Source of the DNA: Trichosporon coremiiforme
Taxonomy: Eukaryota > Basidiomycota > Tremellomycetes > Trichosporonales > Trichosporonaceae
Direction of reading: 5' to 3'
DNA length: 64,000 nucleotides
NCBI GenBank assembly: GCA_039545355.1
Contig: BCJJ01000013.1
Coordinates: 667,980 to 731,979, forward strand
Below, in pieces: positions 59,528 through 64,000 of the stretch (within the stretch, counting starts at the first letter, position 1; each line of letters starts with the position of its first letter). A program made the position numbers and the translations under genes. Below the pieces are notes generated by a model. The model worked only from the letters and a program-made list of their open reading frames with translations. It searched no databases and had not been told where the DNA came from.

Positions 59528-60671
59528 TTAGAAGAGAGCAGCGAGGGCACCAGCGGCGAGGGCGAGGCCGACGGCGGGGGCGGCCATGCCGGCAGCAGAC
59601 TTGCCCGCGTCACCGCCGGCGGGGGCGGAGGAGCCAGAGGGGCTAGCGGAGCCGGTAGGCGAGCCAGAGGCACCGTTGCCGCCGTTGCCGCCAGCAGCGC
59701 CACCGTTGCCGTTGCCGTCGGTGCCGTTGCCGCCGGCACCGGCGCCGCCAGCACCAGTGGTGCCGTTGCCACCAGCGGCACCGCCGTCAGTGCCGTTGCC
59801 ACCAGCGCCGGCACCGCCGACAGTGGAGTTGCCGCCAGCAGCACCGCCGGCGCCGGCGTCAGTGCCGTTGCCGGTACCGTTGGCACCAGCGGCACCGCCA
59901 GCAGTGCCAGTGGCAGCGGTGGCGTTGCCGGTCTTGTCGTTGGCGTCAACGGTGAAGTAGTTGGCGCCGACAACGTTGCCGATCTTGGAGTCGGCGATGT
60001 ACTTCTGGAGGTCGAAGTCACCGACGTTGGCGACCTGGTCGGCACGAGCGTAGTCGGCAGGGGCAGTGAACTGGTCGCCCTGGTTGAAGACGGCGAAGAC
60101 GTAACGGTGGGCGCCCTCGTCCTGGGGGCCGGGGGCGGCGTACTGCTTGACGGTGGTGCCGTCAGAGTAGTTGAGGACGTAGGGGCCACCGGCCTTGTCG
60201 GTGTCGTTGAGGTGGATGTTGTTGATCAGCCAGTGGAGCTTGGGGGTGTCAGGCTGTCCGGCACGGCCAGCGTCAACGAGCATGGCAGTGTAGGGAACAT
60301 TCTCGGCCTTCTTGCCGGGGGCGGGGTTGATGACGAGCTTGTCGGGGAAGGCGTTGGCCTGGCCGGTGGTGAAGGCGTAGCCAGCCTTGGAGAAGTCGAC
60401 AGTGCCCCAGTTGCCCTGGATGAGACCGACAATGTCGTTGATGGGGACGATGTTGGTCAGGTTGGCGGCTGCGGTAAGGTCAGCAAAACTGTGATACCAC
60501 TAGGATCGTCGCGGACAATCGCGGTGTTGTGTGGTCGCCTAGGCACCTCGATAGCGAGGAAAAGACGGCTTACTCACCAGTGAACTGGCCGACAGCCTCC
60601 TGGACCTGCTCGGCGGAGAGCTCGGCAGCAGCGCCGTTGGCGAGGAGAATAGGGATGAGAGCAGCGAACAT
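59528..60671 (-). CDS. PEBP-like secreted protein with Gly/Asn/Thr repeats and GPI-type C-terminus
   Basis: Exons: 60671-60578, 60468-59528; 344 aa with one 109-nt intron. A signal peptide (MFAALIPILLANGAAA) precedes a phosphatidylethanolamine-binding-protein fold at about 30-195: YTAMLVDAGRAGQPD, KLHWLINNIH (family LHW) and GAHRYVFAVFNQ (family GPHRYVF). Residues about 210-315 are a low-complexity tract of GGNGT, GAGG and GNGTDG units with N-x-T sequons that may be N-glycosylated. The end is Ser/Gly followed by a hydrophobic tail (AVGLALAAGALAALF), consistent with GPI anchoring. It is probably a cell-surface protein. The acceptor after CTTACCGCAG was chosen because the earlier CACAG gives a stop. 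Confidence 0.87.
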
Positions 60672-63599
60672 GGTAGTTGGAGAAACAAAGGAGTGTATGA
60701 GAGAAAGGGGAAAAGGTCAAGGTGGGGTGTTGTGGACGCGCTTTTATGTGATGGTTGCTCACTCTCGACGGTCGGGAGGACTGGAGCAGCGGCACGGCAC
60801 AGTACGGTAGTGCGGTAGGGGGGGCAGTAGGGGGAAGGGGGGACCTGGAGGGGGAGCAGTGGGGTGGGACAGCGCGGTTCAGCGAAGCGGCTCGCGGCTC
60901 GGAAGGGGCGCACAGAGGGGCATGGCCAACGAGCGCACGGGCAGAGGACAGGAGGGTAAGGGAGGGAGCAGGGCTGAGGGTCAGCGTCAGAGGGCGCTCA
61001 GCGTGAGGTCAGCGGCTGAGAGGATGAGGTCAAGGATCAAGAGGGGGGGTGGAGAGCAGGGCTGGGAGGGAGAGACTTCTGGCGTTGAGCCTTAGTGCGG
61101 CGAGGACGTGCAGCGCGTGCTCACTCGTCAGCGCCGGGGCTTGGAGCGTGACAGAACCAGAAACGACAGGAATCCTCCTTTGATCCTTTAGCCCTGTCCC
61201 TGGGATTGCGCTCATCGAGGGCTGGAGGGACGGAGGGTCTCGAGGCTCATCGAGACGAAGAGCTAACGACGTTAATTAGTTCTGAATACGGGCCGTCGTC
61301 TGTATTGCGATTGGCAGTAGGGCAGAGGAGTCCGATACCGCCCAGCGGGTCCAACTGCAGGTGGGCGCGGCACCCAGGCGGCACACAGGCAACGGAAAAA
61401 AAAGTTTGATGGAAGGGCAGGGCGCGTCAGGGCACGCAGGTCCGGCCCCAGGGTGAGCAACATGCCCTGAAAGTCAGACACGTCCGCAGCAACCAACACC
61501 GCCCCTAACCATGTACGCGCGCGGCGCGTGAACCGGCGACGGATGACGGAGGGCGCGGGCGGCGGCAGTGCTTGTCTGTGTGTTTCGATGGGCTGGAATC
61601 TGCTTCGCTGCTTCATGCTTCATCTGGGTGTGTGCTCGGCAAGCTCAGAGCATGCTTTTCAGTGAGCGTGTGTGAGCGAGCTTGCGCTTGGGCGAACGCC
61701 AAACACAGCAGCAAGCGAATAGATGAACGCCTCGGAGCTTCGGACGTGCGACCGAGCGCGCCATTAATGCCAACACGCGCTACGGACCAACATAAGCTTC
61801 CTGACTATTCTGGCGCCCGTGCGGCGCAAGCGGCGGCGGCTGCTCGGCGCGGCGTGCGGCGTCACATGTGATCGGGACGCGGTCCAGTGTGCGCGACAAT
61901 TCGCCAGAAACAGCAACAGAGACGCGTAGGAAGAACGCGCCGAGTAACGGATGTCCTAACCATGTCCTGCATGTTCAATGAGGTTTGTGCTTGTCCTGTG
62001 GTCGAGACTGGCGAACGAGGGACTGCAAGGGACTTCGACAACTTGAGTATCGGGATTGCCAGGGCCGCCCGGCGCCCAACTGACAGAACCTTCTGGGTCG
62101 CTTTCAGGTGGGTTGTTCTTTGGATCTGCCGCGCTGCCGACTCCCTCAATTCCTCGCGCAGCGTCAAGGACGTGATGTCCCTGTCTGCATTGCAGTTGGG
62201 CAGTTCTCGCGAGTGTCAGGACGCAGCAGAGCGGAGGCTCCGACGGACGGCAGTTGCGGGCGGTGGGCACCAGCGAATCTGAAACTCTCGCCTCACTCTT
62301 GACACTTGCCCAAAACAGTCAAAAGGAGCCTATTACGCATTCGTCTTATTGCATGGTGTAATCTGGATTAACGCTCGCGAACACGTTCGTCATCCGTCAC
62401 ACTAATTGAGCTTTTGCGGCCCCTCTGCCCCTCTTACCCCTTGCCTTCCCTCGACGCCGACCCCTCCGATTCAGTCGCTTCGTTTGGGCAGCTGACTCAT
62501 GAATCCTCAGAGACGTGCCGCACAGCGATTTGGCAGATACGGCGCACGAGGTATGCAAGGCAACGGAGCAGTAGCCGCTCAAAACAGCCTCGCTAGCAAA
62601 TGCAGATGCGCAAATCTAGCTCGTCTGGGTAACTAGCCTCTCCCCTTCACTCCCCCGGATCCTCGAAAAGCATCCGTCCAGACCAGGGCGCCCAGGGCGC
62701 AAACAGGGCATGGCTGCTGCGCACGAATATTGCCCCGCCGATCGCAATACCGTTCTGCCGTTCCTCCTCTGGTCCCCCGAGGTCCCTCTTACCCTCATTG
62801 ACTGTTCCTGTCGCGGTCTGTCGCCAACGGTCGCCAAAGCTGACATCTGCCTCGTCTCGGTACTCTCGGTCTCCACTGTGGGCTCTCTCGGCATGCATGC
62901 ATGATGTGCTGTCGACCTGGATGAGAAGCTCAGAGTTTCGTTCCTGCACGTCTGCGACCTGGACCTGGGCAGGACCACTTCAGTAATGCCGCAAGTGGTT
63001 TACGCGATCACTGCCGCGGAAGCAATACCCCGGTGTATGAATCGAATGTCTGGAATGAGCCTCGCGATCTCACAAGTACGTTGGGTCTGCAATGTCTTGG
63101 AGAGGGAACCAAGGCATGCTTCAACGCCGGACACCGTGCGCCCCCCGCGGAGCTGACAGCGTGCCGTGCGCCTGTCGCAGATGCAGCCGGGGTGAGTCCA
63201 GAGGTTGAAGGGGCAAGGAGCCGCGCCCGGTTGTGCGCGTCAGGCTGGCATGTTCCGAACTCTCCGGGCTCTCCCCCGTCTGTGGCGACCAGAGATACGC
63301 AGTGCCTTGGTGTGCTCTCGATTTGCCGCTGCAGGGCCAGTAATATTCATCTGCTAAGGCCGTGCAAGGTCTGACGGGCATCAGATCGATTCCAGCTCGC
63401 CTCTTGCGCAGCTTGCGCAGTCCGATCCATCCTCCTCAGCCCTCCCTATCTTCGCGCCTCTGTCTCTCGGCAGCGGCGCAGCGGCAGGGCTAGTCGGGCG
63501 TTACGTGCGCGACGTGCAGTCCTGATCTACGCTGCGCAGCCAGAGGCGCAGAGGCACCGGATCAAGGATTGATCTCAAGTTCGAAAGTGGATCACTTAC
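60672..63599. other. 2.9-kb stretch without recognisable genes
   Basis: This is upstream of the PEBP-like gene. The first few hundred bases are purine-rich on plus. Remaining open frames are short, overlapping and unlike any family. Confidence 0.5.
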
Positions 63600-63959
63600 G
63601 CGATCGTGCCCTCGACCATGCGTTCAGCAGTAGTGACGGAGTTGGTAATGACATGAGGGTAAGCACTGCCAGGTGGGTCCGCGCGAGCCGCGCAGCAGTC
63701 CTGCAATCCAGCTAAGCCCTGCCCGACGTCATTGGACCGAGCGTCAGCGTCATTAGTGCATCACAGCCAACGGGTTGCCGAAGGGAGTAGCCCCGGCCAA
63801 GGGATGCGAGTGCTACAGGGCTGGGGGGAGGATATAGAGGACTCCAGGGCAGACCGGCCGGACAGGGCCGGTCCCAGCAGGGTAAGGACGAGGGACGATC
63901 AGCTTGATCGCGCCTCGTCCGACGGACAGGCATTTTCGGCCTTGCGCACCGATACTCAC

Positions 63960-64000
63960 CATCATATCCACCTTTGTTCGTCATCATCAGTCCCCACCAG
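63960..64000 (-). other. Possible first coding exon of a gene on the minus strand
   Basis: ATG ATG at 63987 opens a short frame (MMTNKGGYD) that ends at a strong donor, GTGAGTAT, at 63959. A second donor GTAAGT at 63599 ends an open stretch reading VITNSVTTAERMVEGTIA, but I could not find an acceptor that links the two in phase. The exon may belong to an unrecognised gene between 61 and 64 kb. Confidence 0.25.

Noticed and set aside
63600..63700. Internal exon at the right edge
   Set aside because: Has plausible acceptor and donor, but no phase-compatible link to the upstream ATG exon and no family match.

Overview
The window is eukaryotic and almost certainly from a basidiomycete fungus, most likely a GC-rich Tremellomycetes-type yeast such as a Trichosporonales member; that placement is inference. 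The evidence is 74 inferred spliceosomal introns in 18 protein genes. Most are only 31-60 nt, with GTRNGT-like donors and a CTGAC or CTAAC branch motif a few bases before the acceptor. The gene set is fungal, and a few N bases show a draft assembly. Exon junctions were placed by hand so that reading frame and family similarity stay continuous; none was tested with transcripts.

Layout: 1-3189 (-) holds a gene in which an FtsJ/Trm7-type tRNA 2'-O-methyltransferase is joined in frame to a Ser/Thr protein kinase that runs off the left edge. 4853-9104 (-) is a Gln-rich ARID protein (SWI1-like). A gene-free stretch is followed by NAD kinase (12966-14380, -), fatty acid 2-hydroxylase (15182-16330, -), DNA ligase IV with 24 exons (17210-21274, +) and an enoyl-CoA hydratase/isomerase (21898-23064, +). 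Next come an unknown coiled-coil/Cys-motif protein (23265-24595, -), tubulin cofactor D (25385-28988, +), PP2A activator PTPA (29038-30418, -), tRNA methyltransferase Trm11 (30696-32591, +), mitoribosomal uS14 (32824-33269, -), a rhodanese-like protein lacking its catalytic Cys (33948-34919, -) and a GT61-type glycosyltransferase with an in-frame TAA (35380-37387, -).

After 4.5 kb without recognisable genes come a PDR-type ABC transporter (41885-46713, +), an intron-containing tRNA-Pro(AGG) (47023-47144, -), an unknown single-exon protein (48294-49040, +), an EDEM/Mnl1-type GH47 protein with a PA domain (49140-52147, -), a short-chain dehydrogenase (52803-53738, -), cytochrome c oxidase subunit Cox5/IV (55408-56730, -) and a GPI-type PEBP-like surface protein (59528-60671, -). 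The last 3.3 kb hold only a doubtful first exon at the right edge.

This is a core chromosomal region of housekeeping genes rather than a cluster or mobile island. The genes do not form one pathway, although translation and tRNA modification (Trm7 domain, Trm11, uS14m, tRNA-Pro) recur. The most unusual signals are the methyltransferase-kinase fusion, the TAA-interrupted GT61 gene with a 12-nt microexon, the Cys-less rhodanese, the duplicated Cys motif in the unknown coiled-coil protein, and the very small introns.
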